64,000 nucleotides of DNA from Rhizobium sp. Q54. Its GTDB lineage: Bacteria; Pseudomonadota; Alphaproteobacteria; ATCC43930; CGMCC-115725. Shown here one piece after another: positions 33,039-41,255 of this stretch. Location: the NCBI GenBank assembly GCA_945861155.1, contig CAMATN010000002.1, forward strand, positions 1 to 64,000. Reading direction: 5' to 3'. The translations under genes and the position numbers were made by a program. How positions within the stretch are numbered: position 1 is the first letter of the stretch; each line of letters begins with the position of its first letter. The notes beneath the pieces are model-generated. The model was given only the letters and a program-made list of their open reading frames with translations. It made no database searches and was not told the origin of the DNA.

Positions 33039-33989
33039 ATGAGCGACAGTGCGCCGCCCGATAGCGACGGCCGGCCTCGATACCATCCGCCGAAATCCAA
33101 CCACCCAAAAAACGGGGGAGGATCGCTGTCGCCGCTGCGCAAATTTCTGCGCCTGTTGCGCGGGTCGCGCGGGCCGCGGGACGCGCAGGCGACGATGGAC
33201 GCGCTGATCGCGGCCGCCGCGCTCGACGGCGACACGCCGATCACGCCGCAGGAGCGGTTCCTGATCGGGAACATCCTCAAGGTTCACGAATCCAACGCCG
33301 CCGACGTCATGGTGCCGCGGGTCGACATCGTCGCCCTCGACATCGACCAGCCCTTTGCCGAAGTCGTCAAATGCATGGTCGAGAACGGCCATTCGCGCGT
33401 TCCGGTCTATCGCGAGACGCTCGACGACGTGATCGGCTTTATCCATGTCAAGGATGTGCTGGCCCCGGTCGCCGACCGCCGTCCGGCCCGGCTGGAACGC
33501 CTGTTGCGCAAGGTCCTCTATGTCGCGCCCTCGGTGCCGATCCTCGATCTGCTGGTGCAGATGCGTCAGGCGCGAACCCATATCGCGATGGTGGTCGACG
33601 AGTTCGGCGGGATCGACGGGCTGGTCACGATCGAGGATTTGATCGAGGAGATCGTCGGCGATATCGAGGACGAGCACGATGTGCCCGAGACGCCGACGCT
33701 GATCGAGCGCCCCGACGGCAGCGTCATCGCCGACGCCCGGCTCCCGATCGAGGCGCTCGAGGAACTGCGCGGGTTGCGGTTGCGCCCGGGGAGCGACCAG
33801 GAATCGGTCGACACGCTGGGCGGCCTCGTTTTCACGCTGGCCGGCCGGGTGCCAAAGCGCGGCGAGGTGATCACCCATCCCGACGGCATCGAGTTCGAGG
33901 TGCTCGATGCCGACCCGCGGCGCGCCAAGCGCCTGCGGATACGCGGTCTGCCGGCGTCGATCGGCGGCAAAGGCGCGGCGAGTGCCTGA
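33039..33989 (+). CDS. CorC/HlyC-type CBS-domain protein
   Basis: A 316-aa protein with two CBS domains (ADVMVPRVDIVALDIDQPFAEVVKCMVENGHSRVPVYRETLDDVIGFIHVKDVL is the first; HIAMVVDEFGGIDGLVTIEDLIEEIVGDIEDEHD the second) and a C-terminal CorC_HlyC domain. It lacks the DUF21 membrane part, so it is the soluble CorC type connected with Mg2+/Co2+ transport. Its last 8 bases overlap lnt. Confidence 0.92.
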   Translation: MSDSAPPDSDGRPRYHPPKSNHPKNGGGSLSPLRKFLRLLRGSRGPRDAQATMDALIAAAALDGDTPITPQERFLIGNILKVHESNAADVMVPRVDIVALDIDQPFAEVVKCMVENGHSRVPVYRETLDDVIGFIHVKDVLAPVADRRPARLERLLRKVLYVAPSVPILDLLVQMRQARTHIAMVVDEFGGIDGLVTIEDLIEEIVGDIEDEHDVPETPTLIERPDGSVIADARLPIEALEELRGLRLRPGSDQESVDTLGGLVFTLAGRVPKRGEVITHPDGIEFEVLDADPRRAKRLRIRGLPASIGGKGAASA

Positions 33990-35604
33990 AACCTCGCTGC
34001 TGCGCGCGCAGCCCGGCGCCCGGATCGAGACCGGATTGTGCCGGGTGGCGCACGAGCTTGCGGCGCTGACCGGGTGGCGGCGTTACGGGCTCGGCTTCCT
34101 GTGCGGCGCGCTGCTCGCCGGCGCGCTGCCGCCGGTCGATCTGACGCCGCTGATCTTTATCGCGTTCCCGGCCCTGCTGTGGCTCGACGAGGGCAGCGCG
34201 GGGCCGTCGGCTTCGGCCCGGCTCGGTTACGCGTTCGGGCTCGGTTTTTTCGTCGCCGGCCTCTATTGGATCGCGGCGGCGCTGTTTGTCGACATCGACC
34301 GGTTCTGGTGGGCGTTGCCGTTTGCGGTCGTCGGCTTGCCGGCGCTGCTGGCGTTGTTCCCGGCCGCCGCTCTTGGCGTCACCGGCTTCCTCGCGACGCG
34401 GCTGCGTCTCGCGCCCGCCGCGCGCGTGTGCCTGTTCGCGGTGGCGTGGAGCGCGGCCGAGTGGGCGCGCGGGCATTTCTTCACCGGCTTTCCGTGGAAC
34501 CTCGTCGGCTATGTCTGGTCGGGCGGTTTTCCGGGCGCCATCGCGATGTTGCAGAGCACCGCCTGGCTCGGCATTTACGGGCTGAGTTTTATGACGGTGC
34601 TCGCCGCCGCGCTGCCGGCGTTGCTGGGCGCCGCGTCGCTGCGGCCGCTGACGCCGGCGCGGCGCGCGGCGCCGGCGCTCGCCGCCGCCCTGCTGATCAT
34701 CGTCCCCGCGGTCGCCGGCATGATCCGGCTCGAGCAGCTTCCGACCCGAATGACCGGCGCCTGGGTGCGCTTGGTTCAGCCGGCAATTCCGCAATCGTTG
34801 AAATGGGACCCCGAGGCCGCGGAAAAAAACTTCCGACTGCTGATCGAGTTGAGCGGCGCGCCGGCGAAGCGGGCGCTTGCCGCGGTGCTGTGGCCGGAGG
34901 CGGCGGCGACCTTCCTGCTCGAACGCGACCCGGCGCGGCGGGCCGAGATCGCCGCGGTCGCGCCGAAGAACGGGTATGTGGTCACCGGCGCGCTGCGGGC
35001 TAATCCACCGCCCGCGCGGCCGACCCAAATCTGGAACAGTGTCGAGGCGATCGACCCGGCGGGTGCGATCCGCGCCCATTACGATAAGGCGCATCTCGTG
35101 CCGTTCGGCGAGTACGTTCCGTTCGGCAGCGTTCTGCCGATGACGAAAATAACCGCGGGCAGCATCAATCTGAGCCCTGGTCCGGGACCGCGGACGATGA
35201 CGCTTCCGGGGCTGCCCGCCTTTTCTCCGACGATCTGCTACGAGGCGATTTTCCCCGGCGCGGTTATCGACAGGGCGGCGCGCCCCGCCTGGATCTTCAA
35301 TGTCACGAATGACGCTTGGTACGGCAGGAGCTCGGGACCCTACCAGCATCTCGCGATCGCCCGGACCCGCGCCATCGAGGAGGGCCTGCCGCTGATCCGT
35401 GTCGCCAATAACGGCCTGAGCGCGGTGATTGACCCGGCCGGCCGGATTCTTGCCGGGATGGCTCTCGACACGATCGGGCATTTGGACACGGCGCTGCCGG
35501 CCGAAGCTGGGGCAACGCTATATGCGACCCTCGGCGATTGGATCCTGGTCGCGATGCTGGGGCTCGGCCTCGCTCCGGTATTGTTGCTGCCGCGCGCTCG
35601 CTGA
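33982..35604 (+). CDS. lnt: Apolipoprotein N-acyltransferase
   Basis: A 540-aa inner-membrane enzyme that adds the third acyl chain to lipoproteins. The N-terminal part has about six membrane segments; the periplasmic nitrilase domain shows the catalytic Glu (LWPEAA), Lys (YDKAHLVPFGEYVPFG) and Cys (SPTICYEAIFPG). GTG 33982 overlaps the end of corC; the longer track start lies inside corC. It would finish lipoproteins such as CpaD and TadD of this window. Confidence 0.94.
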   Translation: MPETSLLRAQPGARIETGLCRVAHELAALTGWRRYGLGFLCGALLAGALPPVDLTPLIFIAFPALLWLDEGSAGPSASARLGYAFGLGFFVAGLYWIAAALFVDIDRFWWALPFAVVGLPALLALFPAAALGVTGFLATRLRLAPAARVCLFAVAWSAAEWARGHFFTGFPWNLVGYVWSGGFPGAIAMLQSTAWLGIYGLSFMTVLAAALPALLGAASLRPLTPARRAAPALAAALLIIVPAVAGMIRLEQLPTRMTGAWVRLVQPAIPQSLKWDPEAAEKNFRLLIELSGAPAKRALAAVLWPEAAATFLLERDPARRAEIAAVAPKNGYVVTGALRANPPPARPTQIWNSVEAIDPAGAIRAHYDKAHLVPFGEYVPFGSVLPMTKITAGSINLSPGPGPRTMTLPGLPAFSPTICYEAIFPGAVIDRAARPAWIFNVTNDAWYGRSSGPYQHLAIARTRAIEEGLPLIRVANNGLSAVIDPAGRILAGMALDTIGHLDTALPAEAGATLYATLGDWILVAMLGLGLAPVLLLPRAR

Positions 35605-35652
35605 GCCGGGCCGGCGCAGATCGCGATCGGGGCGCATCTCACCTATTGCAAG

Positions 35653-35686
35653 TTGCGGCCCGACGTTGACGACATACTATTGTATG
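35653..35686 (+). promoter_or_regulatory. Promoter with palindromic operator before the XRE regulator
   Basis: TTGCGG (35653-35658), a 16-base spacer and TACTAT (35675-35680) form a promoter. The -10 lies inside the palindrome CATAC-TATT-GTATG (35673-35686), placed where a repressor would block transcription. Since the next gene is an XRE-type DNA-binding protein, autoregulation through this site is likely. Confidence 0.5.
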
Positions 35687-35721
35687 CGCTATGACCACTC
35701 CGCTGATCAGCGCGGGGGTGT

Positions 35722-36228
35722 ATGGCGACATCGCAAATCATTCGGCGGCCGGGCCGGCCGAAATCAGACCAACCGAACCCGATCGACGTGCAGGTCGGGG
35801 CGCGGGTCCGGTTGCGCCGCAACATGCTCGGGCTCAGCCAGGAAAAGCTCGGCGAGGCGATCGGTCTGACCTTTCAGCAGGTCCAGAAATACGAGCGCGG
35901 CGCCAACCGCATCGGCGCCAGCCGGCTGCACGAGCTGAGCCGGGTGCTCGATGTGCCGGTCTCGTTCTTTTTCGACGACATGGACCCGGTGCGCGCGCCG
36001 GCCATCCCCGGCGGCTTCGCCGAGCCCCCGGCGGAGGCGTTCGAATCCGACCCGCTGCGCAAACGCGAGACGATCGAGCTGATCGAGGCCTATTTCGCGA
36101 TCGACGATGCGACCGTGCGCCGCCGCCTGTTCGAATTGGCCAAGGTGCTCGCCGCGGAGGGTGTGCGCGCGCTCGAAAAAGCGCGGGAGAGGCCAACGAA
36201 ACGGGGCCGGCGACAAGATCCCGCTTGA
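35722..36228 (+). CDS. XRE-family helix-turn-helix regulator upstream of metK
   Basis: A 168-aa regulator with an HTH_3 domain (residues about 22-80; VGARVRLRRNMLGLSQEKLGEAIGLTFQQVQKYERGANRI, then LHELSRVLDVPVSFFFDDM). The C-terminal half (IELIEAYFAIDDATVRRRLFELAKVL) resembles the dimerisation part of alphaproteobacterial phage-repressor-like regulators. The same gene type is commonly found directly before metK in this class. ATG 35722 has a G-rich ribosome-binding site. The target is unknown. Confidence 0.88.
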   Translation: MATSQIIRRPGRPKSDQPNPIDVQVGARVRLRRNMLGLSQEKLGEAIGLTFQQVQKYERGANRIGASRLHELSRVLDVPVSFFFDDMDPVRAPAIPGGFAEPPAEAFESDPLRKRETIELIEAYFAIDDATVRRRLFELAKVLAAEGVRALEKARERPTKRGRRQDPA

Positions 36229-36252
36229 CGCTTTTGCCGCGCCATTCGACAA

Positions 36253-36275
36253 CGTGCCTCGCAGACGGGGGCACG
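36253..36275 (+). other. Short hairpin in the metK leader
   Basis: CGTGCC and GGCACG form a perfect 6-bp stem with an 11-base loop between the XRE gene and metK. There is no T-run. I looked for the conserved cores of SAM-II and SAM/SAH riboswitches in 36229-36341 and do not see them, so I call only the hairpin. Confidence 0.35.
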
Positions 36276-36341
36276 GTCGCCGTCATCACCCATCCGACCG
36301 CGCCCGGTATTTGGCGGAAGCCGATTTAGGGAGATTGCCCG

Positions 36342-37502
<1,161 letters not shown>

Positions 37503-37521
37503 GCGGCCGCGCGGGGATCGT

Positions 37522-37549
37522 TTGACTGACGCGGCTTGACCGACGCGGG
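37522..37549. repeat. 14-bp tandem duplication covering the trmB start
   Basis: TTGACTGACGCGGC (37522-37535) is followed by TTGACCGACGCGGG (37536-37549), two mismatches. The second copy supplies the TTG used as the trmB start; the TTG of the first copy is out of frame. Confidence 0.8.
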
Positions 37550-38237
37550 AGCGCCCGAGAATCGCCGGGTTTACGGCCGCCGGCGCGGGCGCCCGCTACG
37601 GCAGGGCCGGCAGCGTCTGACGGAAACGCTGCTGCCGCGCGTCGCGATTACCCTCGGCGACGAGGGGCGGCTCGATCCGAGCAGCCTGTTCGCTGACTCC
37701 GCGTCGGCGGTCTGGCTCGAAATCGGTTTCGGCGGCGGCGAACATCTCGCCGACCAGGCCGAAACCCATCCCGATATCGGATTTATCGGCTGCGAGGTGT
37801 TCGAGAACGGCATCGCCCGGCTGGTCGGCGAAATGGAGCGCCGCGCGCTTGGCAATATCCGCGTTTTCGCCGACGATGCGCGGCTGCTGCTCGATCGCCT
37901 GCCGCCCTCGTCGATCGGGCGGGTGTTTATCCTGTTTCCCGATCCCTGGCCGAAACAGCGCCACCACAAGCGTCGTCTGATCGCCCGTGAAACGCTCGAC
38001 GGCCTCGCCACGATCATGCCGCCGGGGGCCGAACTGCGCCTCGCGACCGACGACCGCGATTATCTGGTCTGGATGCTGGAGCACATGACGGCGCATCCGG
38101 GGTTCGCGTGGACCGCACGCAGGCCGGCGGATTGGCGCGAGCGCCCGCCCGACTGGCCGCCGACACGCTATGAGGACAAGGCCCGTGCGGCCGGGCGCGT
38201 TCCGGTGTTCTTGCGGTTTGTCCGCCGGCCCTGCTGA
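37536..38237 (+). CDS. trmB: tRNA (guanine-N7-)-methyltransferase TrmB
   Basis: A 233-aa SAM-dependent methyltransferase forming m7G46 in tRNA. Motifs are LEIGFGGGEHLADQAE (SAM binding), GCEVFENGIARLV and the substrate motif LFPDPWPKQRHHKRRLI. The N-terminus has the arginine-rich RVYGRRRGRPLRQGRQ typical of alphaproteobacterial TrmB. The TTG 37536 start is uncertain, because it lies in a tandem duplication and has no clear Shine-Dalgarno. Confidence 0.94.
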   Translation: MTDAGAPENRRVYGRRRGRPLRQGRQRLTETLLPRVAITLGDEGRLDPSSLFADSASAVWLEIGFGGGEHLADQAETHPDIGFIGCEVFENGIARLVGEMERRALGNIRVFADDARLLLDRLPPSSIGRVFILFPDPWPKQRHHKRRLIARETLDGLATIMPPGAELRLATDDRDYLVWMLEHMTAHPGFAWTARRPADWRERPPDWPPTRYEDKARAAGRVPVFLRFVRRPC

Positions 38238-38287
38238 CATGTCGCCATTGCGTCTTTTTTCGCTTTCGCCTTGCCGGGGGCGACGCA

Positions 38288-38385
38288 TTGACTGTATTTT
38301 GGCCGCAAAAGTCCCATAGGTTCTGCCTGGGCGATCAAGCTTTGGCCGGGCCGGGTTGTTGGAGTGGGCCGGACGGCCCATTTTT
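38288..38385 (+). ncRNA. Putative rimP leader with attenuator-type terminator
   Basis: TTGACT at 38288 is a -35 candidate, with a weak -10 near 38311. Downstream, TGGGCC-GGAC-GGCCCA (38365-38380) followed by TTTTTC forms a classical intrinsic terminator only about 40 bases before rimP. A terminator inside the 5' leader of the rimP-nusA-infB operon matches the rimP leader, a putative attenuator described computationally in Alphaproteobacteria. Transcript start and alternative pairing were not modelled. Confidence 0.6.
38365..38385 (+). terminator. Intrinsic terminator/attenuator before rimP
   Basis: A 6-bp GC-rich stem TGGGCC/GGCCCA with a 4-base loop is followed by five T residues. It could end trmB transcripts as well as attenuate the rimP operon. 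Confidence 0.7.
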
Positions 38386-38422
38386 CGTTTGCGCATTCAT
38401 CGTCTTGCCGGGATAGGAACAT

Positions 38423-38923
38423 TTGTCGATCGACACGAACGAGATTGCCCGCATCGTCGAGCCCTCGCTGGAGGCGATGGGGTATCGCGTGGTGCGCATC
38501 GCCCTGACCGGGGTGCAGAGAGCGACGCTTCAGATCATGGCCGAACGCCGCGACGAGGCGGCGATGACGGTTGAGGATTGCGCCGATATCAGCCGCTCGG
38601 TGTCGGCGCTCCTCGATGTGGCCGACCCGATCGCCGGCGCCTATACGCTCGAGGTCAGTTCTCCGGGGATCGATCGCCCGCTGGTCCGGCCGGAAGATTA
38701 CGACCGTTTCGCCGGGTTCGAAGCCCGGATCGAATTGTCGGAGCCGCACGGCGGCCGCAAGCGCTTTCGTGGGCGGCTGCTCGGGCGGGTTGACGACCAG
38801 ATCCGCCTCTCCGACGAAACCGGCGAAATCCGCTTGCCGATCGCCGCCGTCACCCGGGCCAAGCTCGTGTTGACCGACGACCTTCTCGCGCTGGCCCAAC
38901 GAAAGCCGGCGCAGACTCATTGA
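38423..38923 (+). CDS. rimP: Ribosome maturation factor RimP
   Basis: A 166-aa 30S maturation factor. It has the N-terminal IVEPSLEAMGYRVVRIAL, the core VEDCADISRSVSALLDVADPI and YTLEVSSPGIDRPLVRPEDYDRF, and an SH3-like C-terminal domain. The start is TTG 38423 behind AGGA. First gene of the nusA-infB operon. Confidence 0.95.
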   Translation: MSIDTNEIARIVEPSLEAMGYRVVRIALTGVQRATLQIMAERRDEAAMTVEDCADISRSVSALLDVADPIAGAYTLEVSSPGIDRPLVRPEDYDRFAGFEARIELSEPHGGRKRFRGRLLGRVDDQIRLSDETGEIRLPIAAVTRAKLVLTDDLLALAQRKPAQTH

Positions 38924-38937
38924 GGCACGGGAATACC

Positions 38938-40512
38938 ATGGAGACCACGACCGCTTACGCCCGCCCCGAGCTGTTGCAGGTTGCCGATACGGTGGCCCGC
39001 GACAAAGGCATCGACAAGGATGAGGTGCTCGAGGCGATGGAGCAGGCCATCCAGAAAGCCGGGCGCTCGAAATACGGCCAGGAATACGACATCCGGGCGG
39101 AGATCGACCGGCGCAGCGGCGAGATCCGGCTGCTGCGCTTTCGCGAGGTCGTCGACGCGATCGAGAACGAGGCGACGCAGATCGCGCTCGAAGCAGCCCA
39201 GCGCCTCAATCTCGAAGCGGAGATCGGCGATTTCATCACCGATCCGCTGCCGCCCATCGATTTCGGTCGGATCGCGGCGCAGACCGCCAAGCAGGTGATC
39301 GTGCAGAAGGTGCGCGACGCCGAGCGCCAGCGCCAATTCAACGAGTTCAAGGACCGGGTCGGCGAGATCGTCAACGGGCTCGTCAAGCGGGTCGAATTCG
39401 GCAATGTCGTCGTCGATCTCGGCCGCGCCGAGGCGATGCTGCGGCGCGACGAATTGTTGCCGCGCGAGAGCTTCCGCCAGGGCGAGCGGGTGCGGGCGTA
39501 CATCTATGATGTCCGCCCGGAGACGCGCGGACCGCAGATTTTCCTGTCGCGCACCCATCCGCAATTCATGGCCAAACTGTTCGCGCAGGAAGTGCCGGAA
39601 ATCTATGACGGCATCATCGAGATCAAGGCAGTGGCGCGCGATCCCGGCAGCCGCGCCAAGATCGCGGTAATCTCGCGCGACAGCAGCGTCGATCCGGTCG
39701 GCGCCTGCGTCGGCATGCGCGGCAGCCGCGTCCAGGCGGTGGTCGGCGAATTGCAGGGCGAGAAGATCGACATCATCCCGTGGTCGTCCGACCCCGCCAC
39801 TTTCGTCGTCAACGCGCTGGCCCCGGCCGAGGTCAGCAAGGTGGTGATGGACGAGGAGCAGCGGCGGATCGAGGTCGTCGTGCCCGACGATCAGCTGAGC
39901 CTGGCGATCGGCCGGCGCGGCCAGAATGTGCGCCTCGCCTCGCAACTGACCGGCTGGGACATCGACATTTTGACCGAGGCCGAGGAGTCGGAGCGGCGCA
40001 CCGAAGAATTCCGCACCCGCAGCCAGCTGTTCATCGACGCGCTCGACATCGACGAAGTGATTGCCCATCTGCTGGTGACCGAAGGGTTCGGCTCGCTCGA
40101 GGAAATTGCTTTCGTGGCGGTCGAGGATCTGGCGGAGATCGAGGGGTTCGATACCGATGTCGCCGCCGAATTGCAGGAGCGGGCGCGCAATGCGCTGGAG
40201 CGCCGCGACCGCGAATATGAGGAGCGATACCGCGAGCTCGGTGTCGCCGACGATTTGATCGCGCTCGACGCCTTGACCCCCGGCATGCTGGTCACGCTCG
40301 GCGAGAACGGGGTCAAAACCCTCGACGACTTCGCCGATCTCGCCGGCGACGAGCTGGTCGAGCTGCTGGCCGGCTCCGACAAGGGCGGCGCGAAGCTCGA
40401 ACTCGACGACGCCAACGCGCTGATCATGGCGGCTCGCGCGCATTGGTTCGACGAGGCGGACGCGGATGCGGCGGTCCCGGCGCCCGCGTCGGCGCCAGCC
40501 GGCAAGGAGTAA
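38938..40512 (+). CDS. nusA: Transcription termination/antitermination factor NusA
   Basis: A 524-aa RNA polymerase-associated factor. The N-terminal domain (LLQVADTVARDKGIDKDEVLEAMEQAIQKA) is followed by S1 (VEFGNVVVDLGRAEAMLRRDEL), two KH domains (GACVGMRGSRVQAVVGELQGEKIDI; LSLAIGRRGQNVRLASQLTGWDIDI) and two C-terminal acidic helix-hairpin-helix repeats (FGSLEEIAFVAVEDLAEIEGFD). ATG 38938 is chosen over TTG 38920. NusA may bind the rimP leader and control its own operon; that is inference. Confidence 0.97.
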   Translation: METTTAYARPELLQVADTVARDKGIDKDEVLEAMEQAIQKAGRSKYGQEYDIRAEIDRRSGEIRLLRFREVVDAIENEATQIALEAAQRLNLEAEIGDFITDPLPPIDFGRIAAQTAKQVIVQKVRDAERQRQFNEFKDRVGEIVNGLVKRVEFGNVVVDLGRAEAMLRRDELLPRESFRQGERVRAYIYDVRPETRGPQIFLSRTHPQFMAKLFAQEVPEIYDGIIEIKAVARDPGSRAKIAVISRDSSVDPVGACVGMRGSRVQAVVGELQGEKIDIIPWSSDPATFVVNALAPAEVSKVVMDEEQRRIEVVVPDDQLSLAIGRRGQNVRLASQLTGWDIDILTEAEESERRTEEFRTRSQLFIDALDIDEVIAHLLVTEGFGSLEEIAFVAVEDLAEIEGFDTDVAAELQERARNALERRDREYEERYRELGVADDLIALDALTPGMLVTLGENGVKTLDDFADLAGDELVELLAGSDKGGAKLELDDANALIMAARAHWFDEADADAAVPAPASAPAGKE

Positions 40513-40514
40513 AG

Positions 40515-41255
40515 CTGACGGCTACCATCGAGCAGCCAGGGCCACCATCTGAAGAGGCGCCGACCGGTGCGCTTTCGCCCCTTCGCCGCTGCATCGTGAC
40601 CGGCGAAATCCGCGATCGGGCCACGCTGTTGCGCTTTGTCGTGGGGCCGGACGGCGTCATTGTGCCGGATATGGAGGCGCGGCTTCCCGGACGGGGTTTG
40701 TGGTTGATGCCGCGCCGCGATATAGTGGAACGTGCGCTCGCAAAGCGGGTTTTCGCGCGCGCCGCGCGGCGGCCGGTCACGGCCCCGCCCGAGTTGGCCG
40801 ACCGTATCGACAGCCTCCTGGCGCGGCGGTGTTGCGATGCGTTGGGTCTCGCCCGCCGGGCCGGGCTCGCCGTCGCCGGGTTCGACCGGGTCAGCGAGGC
40901 GGTGCGGCACGGACGGGCCGCGCTATTGTTGTGCGCGCTGGACGGCGCCGAAGCGGGGCGGCGCAAGCTGGCCGGGCTTGGGCGCGATCTGCCGGCGGCT
41001 CAGGTGCTGAGTGCGGGCGAACTGGGCGCGGCGTTTGGCCGCGAACGGATCGTGCACGCGGCGGTTGGCGGCGGCCGACTGAGCGGACGTCTGCTGCTCG
41101 ATCTGACGCGGCTGGCCGGCTTGCGGGAAGCGGCGTCGGTCGATCAAAGGGCTGCGGCTCAGGGCGCCCGGGATCAAGGCGCCCGGGATCAAAGAACGGA
41201 TTTCGTGCCGGCGGTGCCGGCGGCAGAGGATGGTGGTACTCAAGCGCATGACTGA
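40515..41255 (+). CDS. YlxR-L7Ae fusion-type RNA-binding protein (DUF448)
   Basis: A 246-aa nucleic-acid-binding protein with the DUF448/YlxR fold ([44 protein letters not shown]) and a C-terminal L7Ae-like domain ([26 protein letters not shown]). It sits between nusA and infB as usual. No ATG, GTG or TTG lies between the nusA stop and the conserved core, but AAGGAG (40504-40509) stands five bases before CTG 40515, so I infer a CTG start. TTG 40443 inside nusA is the alternative. The tail has an exact 15-bp duplication ([10 protein letters not shown]). Confidence 0.85.
   Translation: MTATIEQPGPPSEEAPTGALSPLRRCIVTGEIRDRATLLRFVVGPDGVIVPDMEARLPGRGLWLMPRRDIVERALAKRVFARAARRPVTAPPELADRIDSLLARRCCDALGLARRAGLAVAGFDRVSEAVRHGRAALLLCALDGAEAGRRKLAGLGRDLPAAQVLSAGELGAAFGRERIVHAAVGGGRLSGRLLLDLTRLAGLREAASVDQRAAAQGARDQGARDQRTDFVPAVPAAEDGGTQAHD
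41163..41192. repeat. Exact 15-bp tandem duplication in the ylxR tail
   Basis: GGCGCCCGGGATCAA occurs at 41163-41177 and 41178-41192. It is in register with the codons and encodes GARDQ twice, beyond the folded domain. Confidence 0.92.

Noticed and set aside
36229-36341. SAM riboswitch before metK
   Set aside because: Only a 6-bp hairpin is visible; the conserved SAM-II and SAM/SAH core sequences are not recognisable.
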